This document shows positions 1-6,501 of a stretch of DNA of 8,304 nucleotides, piece by piece (positions within the stretch are counted from its first letter, which is position 1; every line of letters begins with the position of its first letter). This DNA comes from Gemmatimonadota bacterium (GTDB lineage Bacteria; Gemmatimonadota; Gemmatimonadetes; Longimicrobiales; UBA6960). The DNA lies in contig JADFLD010000059.1 in NCBI GenBank assembly GCA_022564535.1, forward strand, positions 1 to 8,304. The letters run 5' to 3'. The notes below the pieces were generated by a model. The model was not told where the DNA came from, did no database searches, and saw nothing but the letters and a program-made list of their open reading frames with translations. The translations under genes were made by a program, and so were the position numbers.

Positions 1-201
1 TTGGCGTGAAACGGTTTTCCCTCATCCTGTTCGCTCATTCAGATCCGCATTGACGGTCCATCCAGAGTACCTGAATCGCCAAAACCATCAGGCGGCTGAA
101 CTCTGAATCCTATCCACGTCCGGAAGGGAATGATAGTGCATCTCAGCGGTCACGACACCCTTTTGGGTCGACGATCTGCCGCCGTCGAATTACCTTCAAG
201 C
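1..201. other. Left-edge region upstream of the DtxR-family gene
   Basis: I see no convincing gene, RNA or repeat in this left-edge stretch. The only candidate signals are weak. There is a TTGACG hexamer at 50-55 without a matching -10 element at normal spacing. A purine-rich GGAAGGGA at 122-129 sits directly before an ATG at 130 and 6 nt before an in-frame GTG at 136. An in-frame extension of the downstream gene could start at either codon, but the 130-201 segment uses many A/T-ending codons (including TTA), unlike the gene body, so I treat it as leader rather than coding. Confidence 0.5.
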
Positions 202-882
202 ATGGCATCACGAGAGCTCTCCCGATCCGTCGAAGACTACCTGAAGGCCATATACCAGCTTTCAGACGGTGGCGACCCGGCGTCCACATCCGCGATCGCC
301 GAAGCGCTCGACATCCAACCGGCGTCCGTTACGGGCATGGTCAAACGGTTGGACGAGTCAGGACTTCTCGAACATGTCCCCTACAAGGGGGTTCGCCTCA
401 CAGAACCGGGAAAGCGGGAGGCGCTCGGCGTGCTGCGCCGCCACCGCATTCTGGAGACCTATCTATGCGAGCGGCTCGGCTACGCTTGGGACGACGTACA
501 CGATGAGGCTGAGAGACTCGAGCATACCGCATCCGAGCGACTCATCGAAGAGATGGCCCGCGCGCTCGGGTTCCCGAGTCACGATCCGCACGGGGCACCG
601 ATCCCCACTAGGGGCGGAGACATCGAGGCCGAGACCCTCGCCACGCTCGCCGACGCAGGCCCGGGAGATCGGTTACGCATTCACGCGGTCCGGAACGGGC
701 ATCCGGACGACCTTCGGTCGATGGCCGCGGAAGGGCTCGTGCCGGGCGCACGGATTCTGGTCCGAGCCGGCGCGGAAAGAAGCGGTTCCGTGGAGATATC
801 GTTGGGGCGTGAAGAACCGGAGATCCGATCGGTGCACGATGGGCTCGCACGCCACATCTACGTCGTGCCGGACGAAGGGTAG
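202..882 (+). CDS. DtxR/MntR-family metal-dependent transcriptional repressor
   Basis: A 226-aa cytoplasmic regulator of the DtxR/IdeR/MntR family, which binds DNA as a metal-loaded dimer and represses metal-uptake genes. Residues 1-70 form the winged helix-turn-helix (EDYLKAIYQL, then SAIAEALDIQPASVTGMVKRL). Residues 75-135 are the metal-binding dimerisation domain (RHRILE, WDDVHDEAERLEH, DPHGAPIP). Residues 152-226 look like the FeoA/SH3-like C-terminal domain. Family ligands align with a constant offset of two from DtxR: H81, E85 and H100 match DtxR H79, E83 and H98, and E107/H108 match E105/H106. DtxR M10 and C102 are replaced by D12 and E104, as in manganese-sensing MntR (D8, E99); MntR E11 is K15 here. 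Mn(II) sensing is therefore my inference. The ATG at 202 is chosen because family homology begins there and the 24 codons upstream have atypical composition; ATG 130 or GTG 136, next to a GGAAGGGA element, are alternatives. No obvious target transporter lies in the window. It converges on the lipoprotein gene with a 26-bp gap. Confidence 0.93.
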   Translation: MASRELSRSVEDYLKAIYQLSDGGDPASTSAIAEALDIQPASVTGMVKRLDESGLLEHVPYKGVRLTEPGKREALGVLRRHRILETYLCERLGYAWDDVHDEAERLEHTASERLIEEMARALGFPSHDPHGAPIPTRGGDIEAETLATLADAGPGDRLRIHAVRNGHPDDLRSMAAEGLVPGARILVRAGAERSGSVEISLGREEPEIRSVHDGLARHIYVVPDEG

Positions 883-888
883 TCTCTC

Positions 889-910
889 AGCACCAGTGCT
901 GTGTAGCACT
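889..910. repeat. Inverted repeats in the convergent gap; possible weak terminator
   Basis: Three alternating copies of AGCAC/GTGCT occur in this short gap. AGCAC-CA-GTGCT spans 889-900, and AGTGCT-GTGT-AGCACT spans 895-910, a perfect 6-bp stem with a 4-nt loop. The element lies between the stop codon of the repressor gene (880-882) and the stop codon of the convergent lipoprotein gene (909-911), so it could serve as a bidirectional transcription-end structure. No T-run follows on either strand, so it is not a canonical intrinsic terminator. Confidence 0.35.
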
Positions 911-1868
911 AGGTTCCCGGCGGCCGGCAGTCCTGCAGCCCGGATGCGACCGTGTTCGTGCTGATCGCGTTGAACCGACGCACGACCGTCGATCCGAAGA
1001 CGCCGGTCCCGTCTCCGTGAAGGCTTGGAACGCGAACTTGGCCAGACGGATTGAAATTCCCACCCCGGGCCCAGTTCACGTAGTTCTGGTCCACGGCGGT
1101 GATGGTGATCTCGGCTCTCGCGCCGGCAGGCAGGCCCTCTTGCAGACGCACCGCGAGAGCCGGGTCCAACTCGAATCGGTTGAAGACCCCGAACTCCGAC
1201 GGGAAGACGATCGTCGTGTCCGTGTCGGACACGGAGATGCCGAGCAAGTAAAGCGGGTCGTCCTCGACGGATATGTCTTCCGGCGCCAGCGCGTCGCGGA
1301 GGCCCCGGATCGAGGTCTCGTTCACGTACGCCCACGCACCCACGGCGCGAGACCATCGCACTGGAAGAAGCGTGTTCGGTTCCAGGCGACATACTGAGGG
1401 CACACGGTCGAGCTCAAAAGCGCCGGGGACGCGCGTCGCCCCGACGATCCTCCCTCCCTCGACGAGATCGATCTGCACCTCGAGCAGATCCCCCGGGCCG
1501 AGCATCGTCGTCTCGACGGGATTGGCGAGAAAGCAAGCGCCCAGATCACCCTCCGGAGCCGACTCGACACATTCGTCGATTGGGTTGTTGACCAGCGTGA
1601 ACGAGACTCCGTCTGACCGTGTGACCGTAATCGAGGCGTTCGCCAAGGCTTCCACATTTCCGCCTGGTGATCCGAGTGTACGGTGAAGAAATGCTCGGAG
1701 CTCGTGGTCCACAGGGTCCGCAGCGAGGCTCACGTAGACCTCAGCGATCACGACATCCTCGACCTCGATCACCGTAACCTGCTCGAGTTCGCACCCGGCG
1801 AGGGTCGCCATCACCAGGACTCCGGACATCGCATGTCGCGCGCTCGGGCAAAGGTACGCGCGTATCAA
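909..1868 (-). CDS. DUF4249-like outer-membrane lipoprotein, partner of the TonB receptor
   Basis: A predicted 319-aa lipoprotein. From a TTG start at 1868 the protein has a basic N-terminus, a hydrophobic stretch (GVLVMATLAG) and a lipobox L23-A24-G25-C26, so it should be lipidated on C26. The mature part is beta-rich: an N-terminal segment with an ASITVTRSDGVSFTL pattern (residues 78-92), a GGRIVGATRVPGAFEL stretch (138-153), and a C-terminal region ending in a G-x-G-V-F-G motif (287-292). This layout resembles DUF4249 proteins, which commonly follow TonB receptors in Bacteroidota and related phyla; the family call is moderate. Four cysteines remain after the lipobox (C100, C112, C160, C314), enough for two disulfides. 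The TTG overlaps the TGA stop of the upstream receptor gene (TTGA), and a GGAG Shine-Dalgarno lies 8 nt before it. An in-frame ATG at 1829 would leave almost no n-region and has no ribosome site. Likely role: surface or periplasmic capture partner of the receptor, analogous to SusD with SusC; substrate unknown. Confidence 0.8.
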   Translation of the reverse strand: MIRAYLCPSARHAMSGVLVMATLAGCELEQVTVIEVEDVVIAEVYVSLAADPVDHELRAFLHRTLGSPGGNVEALANASITVTRSDGVSFTLVNNPIDECVESAPEGDLGACFLANPVETTMLGPGDLLEVQIDLVEGGRIVGATRVPGAFELDRVPSVCRLEPNTLLPVRWSRAVGAWAYVNETSIRGLRDALAPEDISVEDDPLYLLGISVSDTDTTIVFPSEFGVFNRFELDPALAVRLQEGLPAGARAEITITAVDQNYVNWARGGNFNPSGQVRVPSLHGDGTGVFGSTVVRRFNAISTNTVASGLQDCRPPGT

Positions 1869-4207
1869 AACGAGATCTCCAGACCGACCGTCGGCAACAC
1901 CGGGAACATAGAGATCCCGGACCGGACCGGAGGGCTCTGCTCGTACTCGTAAAAGTAGAAGAGCACGTTCCGCTGGTTGTAGACGTTCACGAGGTTCACG
2001 TACGGGGTCAGCGCCCCCCACGACTTGTCGAAGGACCGCCGAAAACTCACGTCGAGGCGATGGTACACCGGGTAGCGTGAGGAATTTCGGGGCCCCAGCA
2101 CGACCCCGTAGCCACCCTCTTCAGCTCCGTGGTCCTCAGAGCCCGTCCATTGGAGTCCACCACCCTCGACGTACCGGGGTGTGTAGTGCACGTACGATCC
2201 GAGCGCCCGCGTATAGGGGATGCCCGTGCCGAAGTTCCACCGCAGCCCTCCCTGCCACCCCCAGGGTCCCGGGTAGGTCAGGACGAAGTCGAGATCGATC
2301 CTCCGATCGAAGATCGGAGGAAAGCGTACTTCAGGCCTGGGTTGGAGGGGGGACAGCGCATCGGGAAAAGTGCGGACAGCCTTGAGATAGGAGACGGCAA
2401 TCCAGCCCTTCACCTCACCGGTCTCCTTACGAATCATGAGATCAGCGCCGTATGAAAACCCCTCTCCGGTGAGAATATCGTCGAGATCGTCGTTGGGGTT
2501 GTCGGCGGGGTTGAAGGTCACGACGCCGTCGAAGGAGCGCAGATATCCCTCGACGGACCAGAACCAATCGACGCCCCGATATCCCTCGAGCCCGAGCTGG
2601 ATCTGGTCTGAGACCGTATGGGGTGCCCGCTCTCCAGCGAGCACCCAAATGTCGAGACCGAGCGGAAGCTCCTCGTCGCGAAGCGAATGGAGAAACTGAG
2701 TGTAGCGGCCGCCGGCAAGCTTGATGGCCACGTCTCCCCCGCCTAGGAATCGCTTCACGGCGAGACGGGGTGAGATCTCAGCCACGCGGTCACCGGGATC
2801 GGGGCTGTAGCCGTCGGCACGCACCCCGAGCTCCACCAGCCACTTTCGGGGAAGCGACCAGCGTGTCTGCGCGTACGCGCCGAGGAGCAATCCATCGCCC
2901 TGCGCGCGCGAGAAGTCCGTCCCGCCCGCCGAGAAACTGTTCGCGTAGGAAAGCTTCTCCAGGCTCGTTCCGACCTGGACCGCCCAACTCGAGTTCGGGC
3001 GCATGTCCAGGTCCGCGCGGAGCTGAGCCTGCTGGATACGGCTGTCGAGCTCAGTATCCGCAAAGTCGGGGAATGTCAGCCCCGTCCCGTACCGGCTGAA
3101 GTTGGCGCGCAAGTCCAGAGACCCACCGCCTCGCCGTGCGTGGGTCCAGCGAATACCCACAGCGTCGTTGCCCCAATCCCAGTCGATCCGGAGCGGAAAG
3201 TCTTCGGAGTCGATCGAGGTGAGATCGAAGACGTCCCGTCCGGTATACGCGGTCAGTGTCAGGCGATCGCCCGCACGCGTCCATCCCTCCACAATGGCCT
3301 GCACGTCCGAGAAGTGGTACGGAAAATCGAACGCCGGCTTGAAGAGCACGTCGAAATAGGAGCGGCGCGCCGACACGCGATACCGGATGTCGGCATGCCC
3401 CAAGGCGTCGGCCACGCCCTCGGGCAGCCGTCCACCGACGGCGATCCGACTCGACAGCAGCGAGATCGCACCCTGGCCGCTGAACTCTCCCTGTCCGGCA
3501 TCACTCTCGATCTCCAGCACCGATGAAACCCTGCCCCCGTACTCGGCGGCGAAGCCCCCCGAACTCAACTCTACCCGGTCGATCATGTCCGCGTTGAAGA
3601 CGGAGAAGAGGCCGCCGAGGTGAAAGGGTGAGAAGATCGGCATGCCGTCGAGCAGGATGAGGTTCTGGTCCTGCGAGCCCCCGCGCACATGAAATCCAGC
3701 GGAGAAGTCCGACGTGGAGACGACGCCCGGCAGGACCTCGATCGCCCGGACTGGATCGGGCTCCGCGACCCCCGGTATCAGTCGGAGATCCTCGAGGTCC
3801 AGCTCCCGCACCGTCGCGCCCCCGATCTCCTCGAAGCGGATTCTCCGCCGGCTGCGCTCGGCCTCGACCGAGATCCCCTCGAGCTCGAGGGCGTTGCGTT
3901 CGAGGCGCACATCGAGCTCCACCGTCTCGGCGAGACCCACGGTCAGCTCGCCCGTGTGTTGCAGGTATCCGAGTGCCTGGACGCGCAACACGTACGTGCC
4001 GGGAAGCACCTCCGATATCCGGAACGACCCGAGACGGTCCGTGTCGGCCGCGAAGACGCGACGCCCCTCTCGGTGCAACCCCACGGTCGCGCCGAAGACG
4101 GCCGCGCCGACCTGATCGCGGACCCGACCCTGTACGGTTCCCGCCTGAGCCCACGCGGCTAGAGGGTGCAAGCCGACGCCGAGCACGGCCCAACTCGCGA
4201 TCCGCAT
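1865..4207 (-). CDS. TonB-dependent outer-membrane receptor with N-terminal CarboxypepD_reg-like domain
   Basis: A 780-aa outer-membrane receptor for energy-dependent uptake of an unidentified ligand. Residues 1-22 are a signal peptide (hydrophobic core then AWA-QA, cleavage near residue 20). Residues 24-105 are a carboxypeptidase-regulatory-like beta domain (GTVQGRVRD, then LPGTYVLRVQALGY), as in SusC-type receptors. The plug follows at about 120-235, with the conserved stretches RAIEVLPGV, FHVRGGSQDQNLILLDGMP and RVELSSGGFAAEYGGRVSSVLEI. Residues 240-780 form the beta-barrel, rich in alternating aromatic strands and ending in ...GLEISF with a terminal Phe, as outer-membrane barrels do. The ATG at 4207 gives a clean signal peptide; an in-frame ATG at 4297 would add 30 residues ahead of it and reach into the divergent gene's leader, so I reject it, while a GTG at 4219 is possible. 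No strong Shine-Dalgarno is visible. It is first in a two-gene unit, its TGA overlapping the lipoprotein's TTG. At roughly 780 residues it is shorter than a typical SusC and closer to the compact receptors paired with DUF4249 proteins. Confidence 0.93.
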   Translation of the reverse strand: MRIASWAVLGVGLHPLAAWAQAGTVQGRVRDQVGAAVFGATVGLHREGRRVFAADTDRLGSFRISEVLPGTYVLRVQALGYLQHTGELTVGLAETVELDVRLERNALELEGISVEAERSRRRIRFEEIGGATVRELDLEDLRLIPGVAEPDPVRAIEVLPGVVSTSDFSAGFHVRGGSQDQNLILLDGMPIFSPFHLGGLFSVFNADMIDRVELSSGGFAAEYGGRVSSVLEIESDAGQGEFSGQGAISLLSSRIAVGGRLPEGVADALGHADIRYRVSARRSYFDVLFKPAFDFPYHFSDVQAIVEGWTRAGDRLTLTAYTGRDVFDLTSIDSEDFPLRIDWDWGNDAVGIRWTHARRGGGSLDLRANFSRYGTGLTFPDFADTELDSRIQQAQLRADLDMRPNSSWAVQVGTSLEKLSYANSFSAGGTDFSRAQGDGLLLGAYAQTRWSLPRKWLVELGVRADGYSPDPGDRVAEISPRLAVKRFLGGGDVAIKLAGGRYTQFLHSLRDEELPLGLDIWVLAGERAPHTVSDQIQLGLEGYRGVDWFWSVEGYLRSFDGVVTFNPADNPNDDLDDILTGEGFSYGADLMIRKETGEVKGWIAVSYLKAVRTFPDALSPLQPRPEVRFPPIFDRRIDLDFVLTYPGPWGWQGGLRWNFGTGIPYTRALGSYVHYTPRYVEGGGLQWTGSEDHGAEEGGYGVVLGPRNSSRYPVYHRLDVSFRRSFDKSWGALTPYVNLVNVYNQRNVLFYFYEYEQSPPVRSGISMFPVLPTVGLEISF
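1877..1880 (-). promoter_or_regulatory. Shine-Dalgarno deciding the TTG start of the lipoprotein gene
   Basis: GGAG on the minus strand lies 8 nt upstream of the TTG at 1868-1866, inside the last codons of the receptor gene. The TTG overlaps the receptor's TGA stop (1867-1865). The site and the overlap together favour this start over the internal ATG at 1829, which has no such site, and suggest translational coupling. Confidence 0.6.
2300..2320 (-). repeat. Perfect 9-bp hairpin inside the TonB receptor gene
   Basis: CCTCCGATC and GATCGGAGG form perfectly complementary arms separated by 3 nt (GAA on the plus strand, TTC in the transcript). The site lies in codons for the barrel segment FPPIFDRRID. 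The transcript would fold into a strong hairpin whose 3' arm ends in GGAGG, but no start codon follows at ribosome-site distance, so it is not a hidden start site. It may simply reflect codon choice over a conserved peptide. Confidence 0.5.
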
Positions 4208-4323
4208 GGATCGACGCACGGAAGAAACCAAGAATCTCAAGGGAGGCGCTCGAATGGCGGCGACCCGTCCATTTTTCAGGTAACTTGACGCCCGCAACGA
4301 CCGATCACCACTTCCCTCGACCC
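4208..4323. promoter_or_regulatory. Divergent intergenic region between the receptor unit and the HDAC pair
   Basis: This 116-bp gap must hold promoters firing both ways if the two units are transcribed as drawn. I find no confident sigma-70 pair on either strand. The notable element is TCAGGTAACTTGA at 4276-4288, a 13-bp near-palindrome in which five of six arm pairs match around a central A and the sixth is G/T. It is a plausible operator or regulator site. Its AGGTAAC core faintly resembles half-sites of DtxR-type boxes, but the resemblance is too weak to assign a regulator. Confidence 0.35.
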
Positions 4324-5265
4324 GTGCGCGCCTTCTACTGCGACCACTTAGTGTTGCCTCTCCCGGAAGAACACCGCTTTCCGATGGAGAAGTACCGGCT
4401 CTTGAGAGAACGAGTCGCGCGCGATGACGACATCGTGCTCAGCGTACCCGACGCTGCTACCGCCGAAGCGCTCTTACGGGTCCACACCGCTGACTACTTG
4501 GCGCGTGTCACCAGCGCTTCACTCAACCGTGACGAGATTCGGCGGATCGGCTTTCCCTGGTCTCCCGAGCTCGTCGAGCGCTCGCGCCGCTCCGTGGGTG
4601 GCACGATCGCGGCAGCGCACTCGGCTCTGGAAGAGGGAGCGTCGGCGAACCTGGCCGGCGGAACACACCATGCCTTCGCGGACCGAGGAGAAGGCTTCTG
4701 CGTCTTCAACGACGTCGCCGTCGCCATCCGGAGTCTCCAGGCCCTCGGAGCGGCCACTCGCTGTGTGGTGCTCGACCTCGACGTGCATCAGGGCAACGGA
4801 ACGGCGGCGATCTTCCGGGAGGACGACACCGTCTTCACCCTATCCGTGCATGGGGAGAACAACTTTCCGTTCCGAAAAGAAACCAGTGATCTCGACATCG
4901 AGCTCCCGGATGGAGCCGGCGACGAAGTCTTTCTGGAAGCCACCGCGCGCGCGGTGCGCCGCGCGCTGGCCGACGGCGCAGACATCGCCTTCTATGTCGC
5001 GGGGGCCGATCCGTTCGTGGGCGACCGGCTAGGGCGTCTGGCGGTCACGAAACAGGCCCTGAACGAGCGTGACTCGATCGTGTTCGGGGAATGTGCCCGC
5101 GCAGGCGTTCCCGTGGCGGTCGTGATGTCGGGAGGGTACGCCCACGACGTGACCGACACGGTGGACATCCACGCGGCCACCGTCAGATCCGCCGCGCGAG
5201 CCGCCAGAAAAACCTCGGTAGCGCGGCAACGATGCGTGGAAGCGACTGGCCTTAGCGCCCGATGA
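4324..5265 (+). CDS. Class IV (HDAC11-like) histone deacetylase family zinc deacylase
   Basis: A 313-aa cytoplasmic member of the arginase/deacetylase fold, the family of HDACs, AcuC and acetylpolyamine amidohydrolases, which hydrolyse N-acyl groups with a catalytic zinc. Visible motifs, numbered from the GTG: LPEEHRFPMEKYRLL near the N-terminus (14-27), typical of the HDAC11-like branch; the active-site His pair H115-H116 in GGTHHAF; D153 and H155 in DLDVHQGNG and D229 in GADP as the zinc ligands; GDRLGRL (233-239); and Y272 in SGGY as the transition-state tyrosine. All key residues are present and the length is normal, so it should be active. Human HDAC11 prefers long-chain fatty-acyl lysine; whether that holds here is unknown, and a small-molecule amide substrate is equally possible. 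GTG 4324 places the start two residues before the family's conserved FYCDH; TTG 4285, with an AGG 4 nt upstream, would add 13 residues. It overlaps the next gene by 4 nt (ATGA). Confidence 0.92.
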   Translation: MRAFYCDHLVLPLPEEHRFPMEKYRLLRERVARDDDIVLSVPDAATAEALLRVHTADYLARVTSASLNRDEIRRIGFPWSPELVERSRRSVGGTIAAAHSALEEGASANLAGGTHHAFADRGEGFCVFNDVAVAIRSLQALGAATRCVVLDLDVHQGNGTAAIFREDDTVFTLSVHGENNFPFRKETSDLDIELPDGAGDEVFLEATARAVRRALADGADIAFYVAGADPFVGDRLGRLAVTKQALNERDSIVFGECARAGVPVAVVMSGGYAHDVTDTVDIHAATVRSAARAARKTSVARQRCVEATGLSAR

Positions 5266-6254
5266 AGCATTCCTCAGCCCTCCAACGCTTGCGCGCTTGG
5301 CCACGCGCCCGCCTGGCCGACCTCCCCACACCGCTTCTGCACGCCGCCCGGCTGGGCTCGGAATTGGGTGTCTCCGATCTGTACGTGAAGATGGATGCCG
5401 AGACGGGGTTCGCGCTCGGCGGCAACAAGGTGAGAAAGCTCGAGTTCGAGTTGGCTCCGGGCCGCGTCGAGGGTGTCACGTGCCTCATCACCGCGGGAGG
5501 GCCGCAGTCGAATCACTGCCGCGTGACGGCCGCGTTCGCGGCCCGCTTCGGCATCCGATGTGTGCTCGTGACCCAAGCGCCCGCTCCCGAGAAGCCCACC
5601 GGGAACGCGCTTCTCCACCGGCTGTTCGGTGCCGAAATCGTCACCGTAGCCGACCGGGCAGATCGCACTCCGACCATGCAGGAGATCGCGACGTCCGTGA
5701 ACGCCGCGGGCGGGCGGGCGATGGTCGTCCCGATCGGCGCCTCGACGGGACTCGGCAGCCTCGGATACGGCGTCGCAGCCGTCGAACTCACCGAACAACT
5801 CGACGCCCTCCCGGGAGCGCCCGCTGAGACCATCATCTTCGTATCGACCTCCTCGTGCGGCACGCTCGCAGGCCTCACCCTCGGCCTGGCGCTCCTAGGC
5901 CGAAGTGACATCCGGCTGGTCGGAGTGAGCGCCGACGCCAGGGCAGATGAACTTCGGTCGACGACGCTCGAGATCGCGGCAGAAGGGGCGGCTCTCCTCG
6001 GGGTCGAACCCGACCTCGGCGGCGTCCCGTTGACCACGCTCGACGGTGAGGTAGGGGAAGGCTACGGCATACCCACGCCGGCATCGGAGGCGGCCACGGC
6101 GCTCTTCGGTCGCCTCGAGGGCCTCATCCTCGACCCTACGTACACGGCGAAGGCGGCCGCCGGGATGATCGCTTGGATCCGAGCACAGGAAGGCGCACCG
6201 CCGCATCGAATCGTATTCCTGCATACCGGCGGGCATCCCGGCCTTCTCGCCTGA
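5262..6254 (+). CDS. PLP-dependent D-cysteine desulfhydrase / ACC deaminase family enzyme
   Basis: A 330-aa fold-type II PLP enzyme. D-cysteine desulfhydrase converts D-cysteine to pyruvate, H2S and ammonia; ACC deaminase opens 1-aminocyclopropane-1-carboxylate. Visible: K56 in LGGNKVRKL (Schiff-base lysine), S83 in GGPQSNHCR, Y268 in GEGYGIPTP, Y294 in DPTYTAKAAAGM and the C-terminal FLHTGGHPGLL. ACC deaminase carries Glu at 295 and Leu at 322; this protein has T295 and T322, close to the pattern of D-cysteine desulfhydrases, so ACC deaminase activity is unlikely. The phosphate-binding loop reads TSSCGTLAGL (196-205) instead of the usual TGSGGTxAGL, an unusual change. The exact substrate is therefore open; another D-amino acid or sulfur compound is possible. 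Its ATG overlaps the stop of the HDAC-like gene (ATGA) and no clear Shine-Dalgarno precedes it, so translation is probably coupled. It converges on ligD with a 22-bp gap in which I see no terminator hairpin. Confidence 0.9.
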   Translation: MKHSSALQRLRAWPRARLADLPTPLLHAARLGSELGVSDLYVKMDAETGFALGGNKVRKLEFELAPGRVEGVTCLITAGGPQSNHCRVTAAFAARFGIRCVLVTQAPAPEKPTGNALLHRLFGAEIVTVADRADRTPTMQEIATSVNAAGGRAMVVPIGASTGLGSLGYGVAAVELTEQLDALPGAPAETIIFVSTSSCGTLAGLTLGLALLGRSDIRLVGVSADARADELRSTTLEIAAEGAALLGVEPDLGGVPLTTLDGEVGEGYGIPTPASEAATALFGRLEGLILDPTYTAKAAAGMIAWIRAQEGAPPHRIVFLHTGGHPGLLA

Positions 6255-6497
6255 CCTGGCTGCCGAAGCACCCTCCTCAATCGAACCAGCTCGTCAGCCG
6301 CTCCAGCGCACCCAGCAGATCGGGCTCGATGTCGAGTACCGGTCGTAACGGATCCTCACCTAGCCCTTTCATACGGTCCGGCACGGTCTCGATCGTGTGG
6401 CTCAGGATCGTGAGTCGCTCGTTCACCTCACTCCACTGCAGCGGGGTCGATACGGGCGCGCCCGCTTTCGGTCGCACGGTGAAAGGGGCGACGAGCA

Positions 6498-6501
6498 ACC
6501 G
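6498..6501 (-). other. Frameshift 2 in ligD (one missing base)
   Basis: The polymerase frame runs to ...VYVDFVQNDTD (last codon 6503-6501). The homologous C-terminus LLVAPFTVRPKAGAPVSTP resumes with TTG at 6498-6496 in another frame, leaving only GG (6500-6499) where a full codon is needed. One base is therefore missing. The spacing between QN and VAPF then equals the six residues I expect for the family. Confidence 0.78.

Noticed and set aside
50..55. TTGACG as a -35 box for the repressor gene
   Set aside because: No recognisable -10 hexamer at 16-18 nt spacing; a chance match is likely.
673..1392. Minus-strand open frame of 239 codons overlapping the repressor and lipoprotein genes
   Set aside because: Arg/Gly-rich, low-complexity translation with no domain, lying out of frame over two well-supported genes; typical high-GC shadow.
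1869..2021. Upstream in-frame extension of the lipoprotein gene into the receptor gene
   Set aside because: It would place 51 charged residues before the signal peptide, destroying the lipoprotein signal; the segment is the receptor's C-terminus in another frame.
3501..4193. Minus-strand open frame of 230 codons inside the TonB receptor gene
   Set aside because: Same strand but shifted frame of the receptor's signal, plug and regulatory-like domains; Arg/Gly-rich translation without motifs.
4285..4290. TTGACG as a -35 box for the HDAC-like gene
   Set aside because: No -10 hexamer follows at the right distance before the GTG start.
4208..4297. Longer receptor start at ATG 4297
   Set aside because: Adds 30 residues before an otherwise standard signal peptide and has no ribosome-binding site.
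3973..4323. Long upstream extension of the HDAC-like frame
   Set aside because: The extension is antisense to the receptor's N-terminus, is Arg/Pro-rich and is not part of the HDAC fold, whose homology begins at 4324.
4947..4966. GC-only 8-bp inverted repeat in the HDAC-like gene
   Set aside because: Made of alternating GCGC codons for Ala/Arg in a helix (ARAVRRALA); best explained by base composition.
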